Below are positions 40,501-54,157 of a stretch of DNA of 64,000 nt, in pieces. The translations under genes and the position numbers were made by a program. The DNA is from Fasciola hepatica. Taxonomy: Eukaryota > Platyhelminthes > Trematoda > Plagiorchiida > Fasciolidae. The notes beneath the pieces were generated by a model that searched no databases, was not told the DNA's origin, and saw nothing but the letters and a program-made list of their open reading frames with translations. Each line of letters begins with the position of its first letter. The stretch's first letter is position 1. Where the stretch lies: NCBI GenBank assembly GCA_948099385.1, contig CANUEZ040000191.1, positions 7,626,001 to 7,690,000 on the forward strand, read 5' to 3'.

Positions 40501-42620
40501 TCGGCTTTCGCTTTCGCTTTGAACGGTAACAATAAAATTCTCGCACACCGATCCAATCCTATGTTCCATCACTTCTCTATTTATGGGCCTAAGTAAAACC
40601 AAGGCATTCCCTTATGAACAATCCACACAGATTGCTCATACAATGCAATAGAGCAGTAGCAGAGTAGATTTGTATAATATGATTCTCCATGCAGCTTGAA
40701 CACTGAACTGGCCATTGAAAATGATGGAAGCACTGTACAGCTGTTTGATCCGCTAAGGGAATCATGAGCATTGCACATGGACAGAGCCCACTCGGAGACA
40801 CGAACAAGGGTTGGAGTGAACGAATGTCAGTCGAACACCCAAACCACAAGGCTATCCCATATGTGTCTCAACGTTTTGTTCAACATATACAACACATGAT
40901 ATAGCACAATCCCCAAATTGGCTTCGGCTTTCGCTTTCGCTTTGAACGGTTACAACCAAATTCTCGCACACCGATCCAATCCTATGTTCCATCACTTCTC
41001 TATTTATGGGCCTAAGTAAAACCAACGCATTCCCTTATGAACAATCCCCACACAGATTGCTCATACAATGCAATAGAGCAGTAGCAGATTTGATTTGTAT
41101 AATATGATTCTCCATGCAGCTTGACCACGGAACTGAACATTGAAAATGATGGAAGCACTGTACAGCTGTTTGATCCGCTAAGGGAATCATGAGCATTGCA
41201 CATGGACAGAGCCCACTCGGAGACACGAACAAGGGTTGGGGTGAACGAATGTCAGTCGAACACCCAAACCACAAGGCTATCCCATATGGGTCTCAACGCT
41301 TTGTTCAACATATACAACACATGATATAGCACAATCCCCAAATTGGCTTCGGCTTTCGCTTTCGCTTTGAACGGTAACAACCAAATTCTCGCACACCGAT
41401 CCAATCCTATGTTCCATCACTTCTCTATTTATGGGCCTAAGTAAAACCAAGGCATTCCCTTATGAACAATCCACACAGATTGCTCATACAATGCAATAGA
41501 GCAGTAGCAGAGTAGATTTGTATAATATGATTCTCCATGCAGCTTGAACACTGAACAGACCATTGAAAATTATGGAAGCACTGTACAGCTGTTTGATCCG
41601 CTAAGGGAATCATGAGCATTGCACATCCACAGATCCCATACGGAGACACGAACAAGGGTTGGGGTGAACGAATGTCAGTCGAACACCCAAACCACAAGGC
41701 TATCCCATATGGGTCTCAACGTTTTGTTCAACATATACAACACATGATATAGCACAATCCCCAAATTGGCTTCGGCTTTCGCTTTCGCTTTGAACTGTAA
41801 CAACCAAATTCTCGCACACCGATCCAATCCTATGTTCCATCACTTCTCTATTTATGGGCCTAAGTAAAACCAAGGCATTCCCTTATGAACAATCCACACA
41901 GATTGCTCATACAATGCAATAGAGCAGTAGCAGAGTAGATTTGTATAATATGATTCTCCATGCAGCTTGACCACGGAACTGAACATTGAAAATGATGGAA
42001 GCACTGCATAGCTGTTTGATCCGCTAAGGGAATCATGAGCATTGCACATGGACAGAGCCCACTCGGAGACACGAACAAGGGTTGGGGTGAACGAATGTCA
42101 GTCGAACACCCAAACCACAAGGCTATCCCATATGGGTCTCAACGCTTTGTTCAACATATACAACACATGATATAGCACAATCCCCAAATTGGCTTCGGCT
42201 TTCGCTTTCGCTTTGAACGGTAACAACCAAATTCTCGCACACCGATCCAATCCTACGTTCCATCACTTCTCTATTTATGGGCCTAAGTAAAACCAAGGCA
42301 TTCCCTTATGAACAATCCACACAGATTGCTCATACAATGCAATAGAGCAGTAGCAGAGTAGATTTGTATAATATGATTCTCCATGCAGCTTGAACACTGA
42401 ACTGACCATTGAAAATTATTGGAGCACTGTACAGCTGTTTGATCCGCTAAGGGAATCATGAGCATTGCACATGGACAGAGCCCACACGGGGACACGAACA
42501 AGGGTTGGGGTGAACGATTGTCAGTCGAACACCCAAACCACAAGGCTATCCCATATGGGTCTCAACGCTTTGTTCAACATATACAATACATGATATAGCA
42601 CAATCCCCAAATTGGCTTCG

Positions 42621-42643
42621 GCTTTCGCTTTCGCTTTCGCTTT
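42621..42643 (+). repeat. GCTTTC hexamer expansion (three copies)
   Basis: The usual tract has two GCTTTC hexamers followed by GCTTT before GAACGG. Here there are three, making the unit from 42285 429 bp long. Replication slippage of one hexamer is the simplest explanation. Confidence 0.9.
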
Positions 42644-43561
42644 GAACGGTAACAACCAAATTCTCGCACACCGATCCAATCCTATGTTCCATCACTTCTC
42701 TATTTATGGGCCTAAGTAAAACCAAGGCATTCCCTTATGAACAATCCACACAGATTGCTCATACAATGCAATAGAGCAGTAGCAGAGTAGATTTGTCTGA
42801 TGTGATTCTCCATGCAGCTTGAACACTGAACTGACCATTGAAAATGATGGAAGCACTGTACAGCTGTTTGATCCGCTAAGGGAATCATGAGCATTGCACA
42901 TGGACAGAGCCCACTCGGAGACACGAACAAGGGTTGGGGTGAACGAATGTCAGTCGAACACCCAAACCACAAGGCTATCCCATATGGGTCTCAACGCTTT
43001 GTTCAACATATACACTACATGATATAGCACAATCCCCAAATTGGCTTTGGCTTTGGCTTTCGCTTTGAACGGTAACAACGAAATTCTCGCATACCGATCC
43101 AATCCTATGTTCCATCACTTCTCTATTTATGGGCGTAAGTAAAACCAAGGCATTCCCTTATGAACAATCCCCACACAGATTGCTCATACAATGCAATAGA
43201 GCAGTAGCAGAGTAGATTTGTATAATATGATTCTCCATGCAGCTTGAACACTGAACTGACCATTGAAAATTATGGAAGCACTGTACAGCTGTTTGATCCA
43301 CTAAGGGAATCATGAGCATTGCACATGGACAGAGCCCACACGGGGACACGAACAAGGGTTGGGGTGAACGAATGTCAGTCGAACACCCAAACCACAAGGC
43401 TATCCCATATGGGTCTCAACGCTTTGTTCAACATATACAATACATGATATAGCACAATCCCCAAATTGGCTTCGGCTTTCGCTTTCGCTTTGAACTGTAA
43501 CTACCAAATTCTCGCACACCGATCCAATCCTATGTTCCATCACTTCTCTATTTATGGGCCT

Positions 43562-43984
43562 AAATAAAGCCAAGGCATTCCCTTATGAACAATCCACACA
43601 GATTGCTCATACAATGCAATAGAGCAGTAGCAGAGTATATTTGTATAATATGATTCTCCATGCAGCTTGACCACGGAACTGACCATTGAAAATGATGGAA
43701 GTACAGCACGGCTGTTTTATCCGCTAAGGTAATCATGATAATTGCACATGGACAAAGCCCACTCGGAGACACGAACAAGGGTTGGGGTGAACGAATGTCA
43801 GTCGAACACCCAAACCACAAGGCTATCCGATATGGATCTCAGCGCTTTGTTCAACATATACACTACATGATATAGCACAATCCCCAAATTTGCTTCGGCT
43901 TTCGCTTTCGCTTTGAACGGTAACAACCAAATTCTCGCACACCGATCCAATCCTATGTTCCATCACTTCTCTATTCATGGGCCT
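43562..43984 (+). repeat. Most divergent monomer in the window
   Basis: This 423-bp unit stacks unusual changes: ACCACGGAACTG, GAAGTACAGCACGGCTG, TTTTATCCGCTAAGGTAATC, ATGATAATTGC, GGACAAAGCCC, ATGGATCTCAGCGC and AAATTTGC. Neighbouring units keep the consensus at nearly all these sites. It looks like an old copy that has escaped homogenisation. Confidence 0.8.
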
Positions 43985-46900
43985 AAGTAAAACCAAGGCA
44001 TTCCCTTATGAACAATCCACACAGATTGCTCATACAATGCAATAGAGCAGTAGCAGAGTATATTTGTATAATATGATTCTCCATGCAGCTTGAACACTGA
44101 ACTGACCATTGAAAATTATGGAAGCACTGTACAGCTGTTTGATCCACTAAGGGAATCATGAGTATTGCACATGGACAGAGCCCACACGGGGACACGAACA
44201 AGGGTTGGGGTGAACGAATGTCAGTCGAACACCCAAACCACAAGGCTATCCGATATGTGTCCGAAGGATATGTTCAACATATACAACACATGATATAGCA
44301 CAATCCCCAAATTGGCTTCGGCTTTCGCTTTCGCTTTGAACGGTAACAACCAAATTCTCGCACACCGATCCAATCCTATGTTCCATCACTTCTCTATTTA
44401 TGGGCCTAAGTAAAACCAACGCATTCCCTTATGAACAATCCACACAGATTGCTCATACAATGCAATAGAGCAGTAGCAGAGTAGATTTGTATAATATGAT
44501 TCTCCATGCAGCTTGAACACTGAACTGACCATTGAAAATTATGGAAGCACTGTACAGCTGTTTGATCCGCTAAGGGAATCATGAGCATTGCACATGGCTA
44601 GAGCCCACTCGGAGACACGAACAAGGGTTGGGGTGAACGATTGTCAGTCGAACACACAAACCACAAGGCTGTCCCATATGAGTCTCAACGCTTTGTTCAA
44701 CATATACACTACATGATATAGCACAATCCCAAATTGGCTTCGGCTTTCGCGTTCGCTTTGAACTGTAACAACCAAATTCTCGCACACCGATCCAATCCTA
44801 TGTTCCATCACTTCTCTATTTATGGGCCTAAGTAAAACCAAGGCATTCCCTTATGAACAATCCACACAGATTGCTCATACAATGCAATAGAGCAGTAGCA
44901 GAGTAGATTTGTATAATATGATTCTCCATGCAGCTTGAACACTGAACTGACCATTGAAAATGATGGAAGCACTGTACAGCTGTTTGATCCACTAAGGGAA
45001 TCATGAGTATTGCACATGGACAGAGCCCACACGGGGACACAAACAAGGGTTGGGGTGAACGATGGTCAGTCGATAACCCAAACCACAAGGCTATCCGATA
45101 TGTGTCCGAAGGATATGTTCAACATATACAACACATGATATAGCACAATCCCCAAATTGGCTTCGGCTTTCGCTTTCGCTTTGAACGGTAACAACCAAAT
45201 TCTCGCACACCGATCCAATCCTATGTTCCATCACTTCTCTATTTATGGGCCTAAGTAAAACCAAGGCATTCCCTTATGAACAGTCCACACAGATTGCTCA
45301 TACAATGCAATAGAGCAGTAGCAGAGTATATTTGTATCATATGATTCTCCATGCAGCTTGAACACTGAACTGACCATTGAAAATTATGGAAGCATTGTAC
45401 AGCTGTTTGATCCGCTAAGGGAATCATGAGCATTGCACATGGACAGAGCCCACACGGAGACACGAACAAGGGTTGGGGTGAACGAATGTCAGTCGAACAC
45501 CCAAACCACAAGGCTATCCGATATGAGTCTGAATGCTTTAGTCAACATATACAATACATGATATAGCACAATCCCAAAATTGGCTTCGGCTTTCGCTTTC
45601 GCTTTCGCTTTGAACGGTAACAACCAAATTCTCGCACACCGATCCAATCCTATGTTCCATCACTTCTCTATTTATGGGCCTAAGTAAAACCAAGGCATTC
45701 CCTTATGAACAATCCACACAGATTGCTCATACAATGCAATAGAGCAGTAGCAGAGTATATTTGTATAATATGATTCTCCATGCAGCTTGAACACTGAACT
45801 GACCATTGAAAATGATGGAAGCACTGCATAGCTGTTTGATCCGCTAAGGGAATCATGAGTATTGCACATGGACAGAGCCCACACGGGGACACGAACAAGG
45901 GTTGGGGTGAACGAATGTCAGTCGAACACCCAAACCACAAGGCTATCCGATATGTGTCCGAAAGATTTGTTCAACATATACAATACATGATTTAGCACAA
46001 TCCCCAAATTTGCTTCGGCTTTCGCTTTCGCTTTGAACGGTAACAACCAAATTCTCGCACACCGATCCAATCCTATGTTCCATCACTTCTCTATTTATGG
46101 GCCTAAGTAAAACCAAGGCATTCCCTTATGAACAATCCCCACACAGATTGCTCATACAATGCAATAGAGCAGTAGCAGAGTAGATTTGTATAATATGATT
46201 CTCCATGCAGCTTGAACACTGAACTGACCATTGAAAATTATGGAAGCACTGTACAGCTGTTTGATCCGCTAAGGGAATCATGAGCATTGCACATGGACAG
46301 AGCCCACTCGGAGACACGAACAAGGGTTGGGGTGAACGAATGTCAGTCGAACACCCAAACCACAAGGCTATCCCATATGGGTCTCAACGCTTTGTTCAAC
46401 ATATACACTACATGATATAGCACAATCCCCGAATTGGCTTCGGCTTTCGCTTTCGCTTTGAACGGTAACAACCAAATTCTCGCACACCGATCCAATCCTA
46501 TGTTCCATCACTTCTCTATTTATGGGCCTAAGTAAAACCAAGGCATTCCCTTATGAACAATCCACACAGATTGCTCATACAATGCAATAGAGCAGTAGCA
46601 GAGTAGATTTGTATAATATGATTCTCCATGCAGCTTGAACACTGAACTGACCATTGAAAATGATGGAAGCACTGTACAGCTGTTTGATCCGCTAAGGGAA
46701 TCATGAGCATTGCACATGGACAGAGCCCACACGGGGACACGAACAAGGGTTGGGGTGAACGAATGTCAGTCGAACACCCAAACCACAAGGCTATCCGATA
46801 TGGGTCTGAACGCTTTAGTCAACATATACACTACATGATATAGCACAATCCCCAAATTGGCTTCGGCTTTCGCTTTCGCTTTGAACGGTAACAACCAAAT

Positions 46901-47800
46901 TCTCGCACACCGATCCAATCCTATATTCCATCACTTCTCTATTTATGGGCCTAAGTAAAACCAAGGCATTCCCTTATGAACAATCCCCACACAGATTGCT
47001 CATACAATGCAATAGAGCAGTAGCAGAGTAGATTTGTATAATATGATTCTCCATGCAGCTTGAACACTGAACTGACCATTGAAAATTATGGAAGCACTGT
47101 ACAGCTGGTTGATCCGCTAAGGGAATCATGATCATTGCACATGGACAGAGCCCACTCGGAGACACGAACAAGGGTTGGGGTGAACGAATGTCAGTCGAAC
47201 ACCCAAACCACAAGGCTATCCGATATGGGTCTCAACGCTTTGTTCAACATATACACTACATGATATAGCACAATCCCCGAATTGGCTTCGGCTTTCGCTT
47301 TCGCTTTGAACGGTAACAACCAAATTCTCGCACACCGATCCAATCCTATGTTCCATCACTTCTCTATTTATGGGCCTAAGTAAAACCAAGGCATTCCCTT
47401 ATGAACAATCCACACAGATTGCTCATACAATGCAATAGAGCAGTAGCAGAATTGAATTGTCTGATGTGATTCTCCATGCAGCTTAACCACGGAAATGACC
47501 TTTGAAAATTATGGAAGCACTGTACAGCTGTTTGATCCGCTAAGGGAATCATGAGCATTGCACATGGACAGTGCCCATACGGGGACACGAACAAGGGTTG
47601 GGGTGAACGAATGTCAGTCGAACACCCAAACCACAAGGCTATCCCATATGGGTCTCAACGCTTTGTTCAACGTATACAACACATGATATAGCACAATCCC
47701 CAAATTGGCTTCGGCTTTCGCTTTCGCTTTGAACGGTAACAACCAAATTCTCGCACACCGATCCAATCCTATGTTCCATCACTTCTCTATTTATGGGCCT
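43985..47800 (+). repeat. Dimer higher-order repeat region, about 846-bp period
   Basis: Units starting 43985, 44408 (422), 44830, 45253 (429), 45682, 46105 (425), 46530, 46953 (425) and 47378. Alternate units 43985, 44830 and 45682 share CATGAGTATTGC and GATATGTGTCCGAA, which the units between them lack. From 46105 the alternation continues as 425, 423, 425, 423 bp; units 46105 and 46953 share CACTCGGAG and CCCCGAATTGG. Both halves therefore show a two-monomer period. Confidence 0.85.
45589..45611 (+). repeat. GCTTTC hexamer expansion (three copies)
   Basis: One extra hexamer makes the unit from 45253 429 bp long. Its flank reads CCCAAAATTGG rather than the CCCCAAATTGG next to the 42621 expansion, so the two tracts lie on different backgrounds. 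Confidence 0.9.
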
Positions 47801-50800
47801 AAGTAAAACCAACGCATTCCCTTATGAACAATCCACACAGATTGCTCATACAATGCAATAGAGCAGTAGCAGTGTAAATTAGTCTGATGTGATTCTCCAT
47901 GCAGCTTGAACACTGAACAGACCATTGAAATTATGGAAGCACTGTACAGCTGTTTGATCCGCTAAGGGAATCATGAGCATTGCACATGGACAGAGCCCAC
48001 GCGGAGACACGAACAAGGGTTGGGGTGAACGAATGTCAGTCGAACACCCAAACCACAAGGCTATCCCATATGGGTCTGAAAGCTTTGTTCAACATATACA
48101 CTACATGATATAGCACAATCCCCAAATTGGATTCGGCTTTCGCTTTCGCTTTGAACGGTAACAACCAAATTCTCGCACACCGATCCAATCCTATGTTCCA
48201 TCACTTCTCTATTTATGGGCCTAAGTTAAACCAAGGCATTCCCTTATGAACAATCCCCACACAGATTGCTCATACAATGCAATAGAGCAGTAGCAGAGTA
48301 GATTTGTCTGATGTGATTCTCGATGCAGCTTAACCACGGAAATGACCATTGAAATTATGGAAGCACTGTACAGCTGTTTGATCCGCTAAGGGAATCATGA
48401 GCATTGCACATGGACAGAGCCCACACGGGGACACGAACAAGGGTTGGGGTGAACGAATGTCAGTCGAACACCCAAACCACAAGGCTATCGAATATGTGTC
48501 CGAAAGATTTGTTCAACATATACAACACATGATATAGCACAATCCCCAAATTGGATTCGGCTTTCGCTTTCGCTTTGAACGGTAACAACCAAATTCTCGC
48601 ACACCGATCCAATCCTATGTTCCATCACTTCTCTATTTATGGGCCTAAGTAAAACCAAGGCATTCCCTTATGAACAATCCACACAGATTGCTCATACAAT
48701 GCAATAGAGCAGTAGCAGAGTAGATTTGTATCATATGATTCTCCATGCAGCTTGAACACTGAACAGACCATTGAAATTATGGAAGCACTGTACAGCTGTT
48801 TGATCCGCTAAGGGAATCATGAGCATTGCACATGGACAGAGCCCACGCGGAGACACGAACAAGGGTTGGGGTGAACGAATGTCAGTCGAACACCCAAACC
48901 ACAAGGCTATTCCATATGGGTCTCAACGCTTTGTTCAACATAAACACTACATGATATAGCACAATCCCCAAATTGGATTCGGCTTTCGCTTTCGCTTTGA
49001 ACGGTAACAACCAAATTCTCGCACACCGATCCAATCCCATGTTCCATCACTTCTCTATTTATGGGCCTAAGTAAAGCCAAGGCATTCCCTTATGAACAAT
49101 CCACACAGATTGCTCATACAATGCAATAGAGCAGTAGCAGAGTAGATTTGTATAATATGATTCTCCATGCAGCTTGAACACTGAACTGACCATTGAAATT
49201 ATGGAAGCACTGTACAGCTGTTTGATCCGCTAAGGGAATCATGAGCATTGCACATGGACAGAGCCCACACGGGGACACGAACAAGGGTTGGGGTGAACGA
49301 ATGTCAGTCGAACACCCAAACCACAAGGCTATCCGATATGTGTCCGAAAGATTTGTTCAACATATACAACACATGATATAGCACAATCCCCAAATTGGCT
49401 TCGGCTTTCGCCTTCGCTTTGAACGGTAACAACCAAATTCTCGCACACCGATCCAATCCTATGTTCCATCACTTCTCTATTTATGGGCCTAAGTAAAACC
49501 AAGGCATTCCCTTATGAACAATCCACACAGATTGCTCATACAATGCAATAGAGCAGTAGCAGAGTAGATTTGTATAATATGATTCTCCATGCAGCTTGAA
49601 CACTGAACTGACCATTGAAATTATGGAAGCACTGTACAGCTGTTTGATCCGCTAAGGGAATCATGAGCATTGCACATGGACAGAGCCCACACGGGGACAC
49701 GAACAAGGGTTGGGGTGAACGATTGTCAGTCGAACACCCAAACCACAAGGCTATCCCATATGGGTCTCAAAGCTTTGTTCAATATATACACTACAGGATA
49801 TAGCACAATCCCAAAATTGGCTTCGGCTTTCGCTTTCGCTTTGAACGGTAACAACCAAATTCTCGCACACCGATCCAATCCTATGTTCCATCACTTCTCT
49901 ATTTATGGGCCTAAATAAAGCCAAGGCATTTCCTTATGAACAATCCACACAGATTGCTCATACAATGCAATAAAGCAGTAGCAGAGTAGATTTGTATAAT
50001 ATGATTCTCCATGCAGCTTGAACACTGAACTGACCATTGAAAATGATGGAAGCACTGTACAGCTGTTTGATCCGCTAAGGGAATCATGAGCATTGCACAT
50101 GGACAGAGCCCACGCGGAGACACGAAAAATGGTTGGGGTGAACGAATGTCAGTCGAACACCCAAACCACAAGGCTATCCCATATGGGTCTCAACGCTTTG
50201 TTCAACATATACAAGACATGATATAGCACAATCCCCAAATTGGCTTCGGCTTTCGCTTTCGCTTTGAACGGTAACAACCAAATTCTCGCACACCGATCCA
50301 ATCCTATGTTCCATCACTTCTCTATTTATGGGCCTAAGTAAAACCAAGGCATTCCCTTATGAACAATCCACACAGATTGCTCATACAATGCAATAGAGCA
50401 GTAGCAGATTTGATTTGTATAATATGATTCTCCATGCAGCTTGAACACTGAACTGACCATTGAAAATGATGGAAGCACTGTACAGCTGTTTGATCCGCTA
50501 AGGGAATCATGAGCATTGCACATGGACAGAGCCCACGCGGAGACACGAACAAGGGTTGGGGTGAACGAATGTCAGTCGAACACCCAAACCACAAGGCTAT
50601 CCCATATGGGTCTCAACGCTTTGTTCAACATATACACTACATGATATAGCACAATTTCCAAATTGGCTTCGGCTTTCGCTTTCGCTTTGAACGGTAACAA
50701 CCAAATTCTCGCACACCGATCCAATCCTATGTTCCATCACTTCTCTATTTATGGGCCTAAGTAAAACCAAGGCATTCCCTTATGAACAATCCCCACACAG

Positions 50801-51605
50801 ATTGCTCATACAATGCAATAGAGCAGTAGCAGAGTAGATTTGAATAATATGATTCTCCATGCAGCTTAACCACGGAAATGACCATTGAAAATTATGGAAG
50901 CACTGTACAGCTGTTTGATCCGCTAAGGGAATCATGAGCATTGCACATGGACAGAGCTCACGCGGAGACACGAACAAGGGTTGGGGTGAACGAATGTCAG
51001 TCGAACACCCAAACCACAAGGCTATCCCATATGGGTCTCAACGCTTTGTTCAACATATACAACACATGATATAGCACAATCCCCAAATTGGCTTCGGCTT
51101 TCGCTTTCGCTTTGAACGGTAACAACCAAATTCTCGCACACCGATCCAATCCCATGTTCCATCACTTCTCTATTTATGGGCCTAAGTAAAACCAACGCAT
51201 TCCCTTATGAACAATCCACACAGATTGCTCATACAATGCAATAGAGCAGTAGCAGAGTAAATTTGTATAATATGATTCTCCATGCAGCTTGAACACTGAA
51301 CTGACCATTGAAAATTATGGAAGCACTGTACAGCTGTTTGATCCGCTAAGGGAATCATGAGCATTGCACATGGACAGAGCCCACACGGGGACACGAACAA
51401 GGGTTGGGGTGAACGAATGTCAGTCGAACACCCAAACCACAAGGCTATCGATATGGGTCTCAACGCTTTGTTCAACATATACACTACATGATATAGCACA
51501 ATCCCCAAATTGGCTTCGGCTTTCGCTTTCGCTTTGAACGGTAACAACCAAATTCTCGCACACCGATCCAATCCTATGTTCCATCAATTCTCCATTTATG
51601 GGCCT
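47801..51605 (+). repeat. Array block 9, with a run of one-base-shorter units
   Basis: Units starting 47801 (422), 48223 (424), 48647 (422), 49069 (422), 49491 (422), 49913, 50336, 50759 (425) and 51184 (422). The first five share CCATTGAAATTATGG, one A less than the usual GAAAATTATGG. That lost A, with or without the CC deletion, explains every length. Units 47378, 47801 and 48223 also share GTCTGATGTGATTCTC. Unit 51184 owes its 422 bp to a different loss, a C in GGCTATCGATATGG. Confidence 0.9.
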
Positions 51606-52364
51606 AAGTAAAACCAACGCATTCCCTTATGAACAATCCACACAGATTGCTCATACAATGCAATAGAGCAGTAGCAGAGTAGATTTGTACAATATGATTC
51701 TCCATGCAGCTTGAACACTGAACTAACCATTGAAAATGATGGAAGCACTGTACAGCTGTTTGATCCGCTAAGGGAATCATGAGCATTGCACATGGACAGA
51801 GCCCACTCGGAGACACTAACAAGGGTTGGGGTGAACGAATGTCAGTCGAACACCCAAACCACAAGGCTATCCCATATGGGTCTCAACGCTTTGTTAAACA
51901 TATAAAACACATGATATAGCACAATCCCCAAATTGGCTTTGGCTTTCGCTTTCGCTTTGAACGGTAACAACCAAATTCTCGCACACCGATCCAATCCTAT
52001 GTTCCATCACTTCTCTATTTATGGGCCTAAGTAAAACCAACGCATTCCCTTATGAACAATCCACACAGATTGCTCATACAATGCAATAGAGCAGTAGCAG
52101 AGTAGATTTGTATAATATGATTCTCCATGCAGCTTGAACACTGAACTGACCATTGCAAATTATGGAAGCACTGTACAGCTGTTTGATCCGCTAAGGGAAT
52201 CATGAGCATTGCACATGGACAGAGCCCACTCGGAGACACGAACAAGGGTTGGGGTGAACGAATGTCAGTCGAACACCCAAACCACAAGGCTATCCCATAT
52301 GGGTCTCAACGCTTTGTTCAACATATACAACACATGATATAGCACAATCCCCAAATTGGCTTCG

Positions 52365-52387
52365 GCTTTCGCTTTCGCTTTCGCTTT
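52365..52387 (+). repeat. GCTTTC hexamer expansion (three copies)
   Basis: One extra hexamer at the end of the unit from 52029. Its counterpart in the second trimer copy (unit 53312) lacks it. Confidence 0.9.
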
Positions 52388-53218
52388 GAACGGTAACAAC
52401 CAAATTCTCGCACACCGATCCAATCCTATGTTCCATCACTTCTCTATTTATGGGCCTAAATAAAACCAAGGCATTCCCTTATGAACAATCCACACAGATT
52501 GCTCATACAATGCAATAGAGCAGTAGCAGAGTAGATTTGTATAATATGATTCTCCATGCAGCTTGAACACTGAACTGACCATTGAATATGATGGAAGCAC
52601 TGTACAGCTGGTTGATCCGCTAAGGGAATCATGAGCATTGCACAGGGACAGAGCCCACACGGGGACACGAACAAGGGTTGGGGTGAACGAATGTCAGCCG
52701 AAAACTCAAACCTCAAGGCTATCCGATATGGGTCTCAACGCTTTGTTCAACATATACACTACATGATATAGCACAATCCCCAAATTGGCTTCGGCTTTCG
52801 CTTTCGCTTTGAACGGTAACAACCAAATTCTCGCACACCGATCCAATCCTATGTTCCATCAATTCTCCATTTATGGGCCTAAGTAAAACCAAGGCATTCC
52901 CTTATGAACAATCCCCACACAGATTGCTCATACAATGCAATAGAGCAGTAGCAGAGTAGATTTGTACAATATGATTCTCCATGCAGCTTGAACACTGAAC
53001 TGACCATTGAAAATGATGGAAGCACTGTACAGCTGTTTGATCCGCTAAGGGAATCATGAGCATTGCACATGGACAGAGCCCACTCGGAGACACGAACAAG
53101 GGTTGGGGTGAACGAATGTCAGTCGAACACCCAAACCACAAGGCTATCCCATATGGGTCTCAACGCTTTGTTCAACATATACAACACATGATATAGCACA
53201 ATCCCCAAATTGGCTTCG

Positions 53219-53241
53219 GCTTTCGCTTTCGCTTTCGCTTG
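53219..53241 (+). repeat. GCTTTC hexamer expansion (three copies)
   Basis: One extra hexamer at the end of unit 52881. Together with the CCCC form this gives 431 bp, the longest unit of the window. The tract is followed by GGAACGG instead of TGAACGG. Confidence 0.9.
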
Positions 53242-54157
53242 GAACGGTAACAACCAAATTCTCGCACACCGATCCAATCCTATGTTCCATCACTTCTCTA
53301 TTTATGGGCCTAAGTAAAACCAAGGCATTCCCTTATGAACAATCCACACAGATTGCTCATACAATGCAATAGAGCAGTAGCAGAGTAGATTTGTATAATA
53401 TGATTCTCCATGCAGCTTGAACACTGAACTGACCATTGCAAATTATGGAAGCACTGTACAGCTGTTTGATCCGCTAAGGGAATCATGAGCATTGCACATG
53501 GACAGAGCCCACTCGGAGACACGAACAAGGGTTGGGGTGAACGAATGTCAGTCGAACACCCAAACCACAAGGCTATCCCATATGGGTCTCAACGCTTTGT
53601 TCAACATATACAACACATGATATAGCACAATCCCCAAATTGGCTTCGGCTTTCGCTTTCGCTTTGAACGGTAACAACCAAATTCTCGCACACCGTACCAA
53701 TCCTATGTTCCATCACTTCTCTATTTATGGGCCTAAGTAAAACCAAGGCATTCCCTTATGAACAATCCACACAGATTGCTCATACAATGCAATAGAGCAG
53801 TAGCAGAGTAGATTTGTATCATATGATTCTCCATGCAGCTTGAACACTGAACTGACCATTGCAAATTATGGAAGCACTGTACAGCTGTTTGATCCACTAA
53901 GGGAATCATGAGCATTGCACAGGGACAGAGCCCACACGGGGACACGAACAAGGGTTGGGGTGAACGAATGTCAGTCGAAAACTCAAACCTCAAGGCTATC
54001 CGATATGGGTCTCAACGTTTTGTTCAATATATACACTACATGATATAGCACAATCCCCAAATTGGCTTCGGCTTTCGCTTTCGCTTTGAACGGTAACAAC
54101 CAAATTCTCGCACACCGATCCAATCCTATGTTCCAGCAATTCTCTATTTATGGGCCT

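Larger units (their letters stand above)
38050..43984 (+). repeat. Array block 8
   Basis: Units starting 38050 (425), 38475 (424), 38899, 39322, 39745, 40168, 40591, 41014 (425), 41439, 41862, 42285 (429), 42714, 43137 (425) and 43562; the rest are 423 bp. Four units (38899, 41014, 41862, 43562) carry a variant with ACCACGGAA in place of ACACTGAA. CTAAATAAAGCCAAGG marks 38899, 39745, 40168 and 43562. Unit 41439 has CATCCACAGATCCCATACGG, whose close relatives are at 62201 and 63476. Confidence 0.95.
51606..54157 (+). repeat. Trimer higher-order repeat, two copies
   Basis: Units 51606, 52029, 52458 are repeated as 52881, 53312, 53735 at 1,275-1,283 bp spacing. First units are preceded by CATCAATTCTCCATTTATGG and carry GTACAATATG. 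Second units carry CCATTGCAAATTATGG and CACTCGGAG. Third units carry CACAGGGACAG and GAAAACTCAAACCTCAAGG, which I saw nowhere else. The extra GCTTTC hexamer sits at the end of unit two in copy 1 but at the end of unit one in copy 2. Confidence 0.9.
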
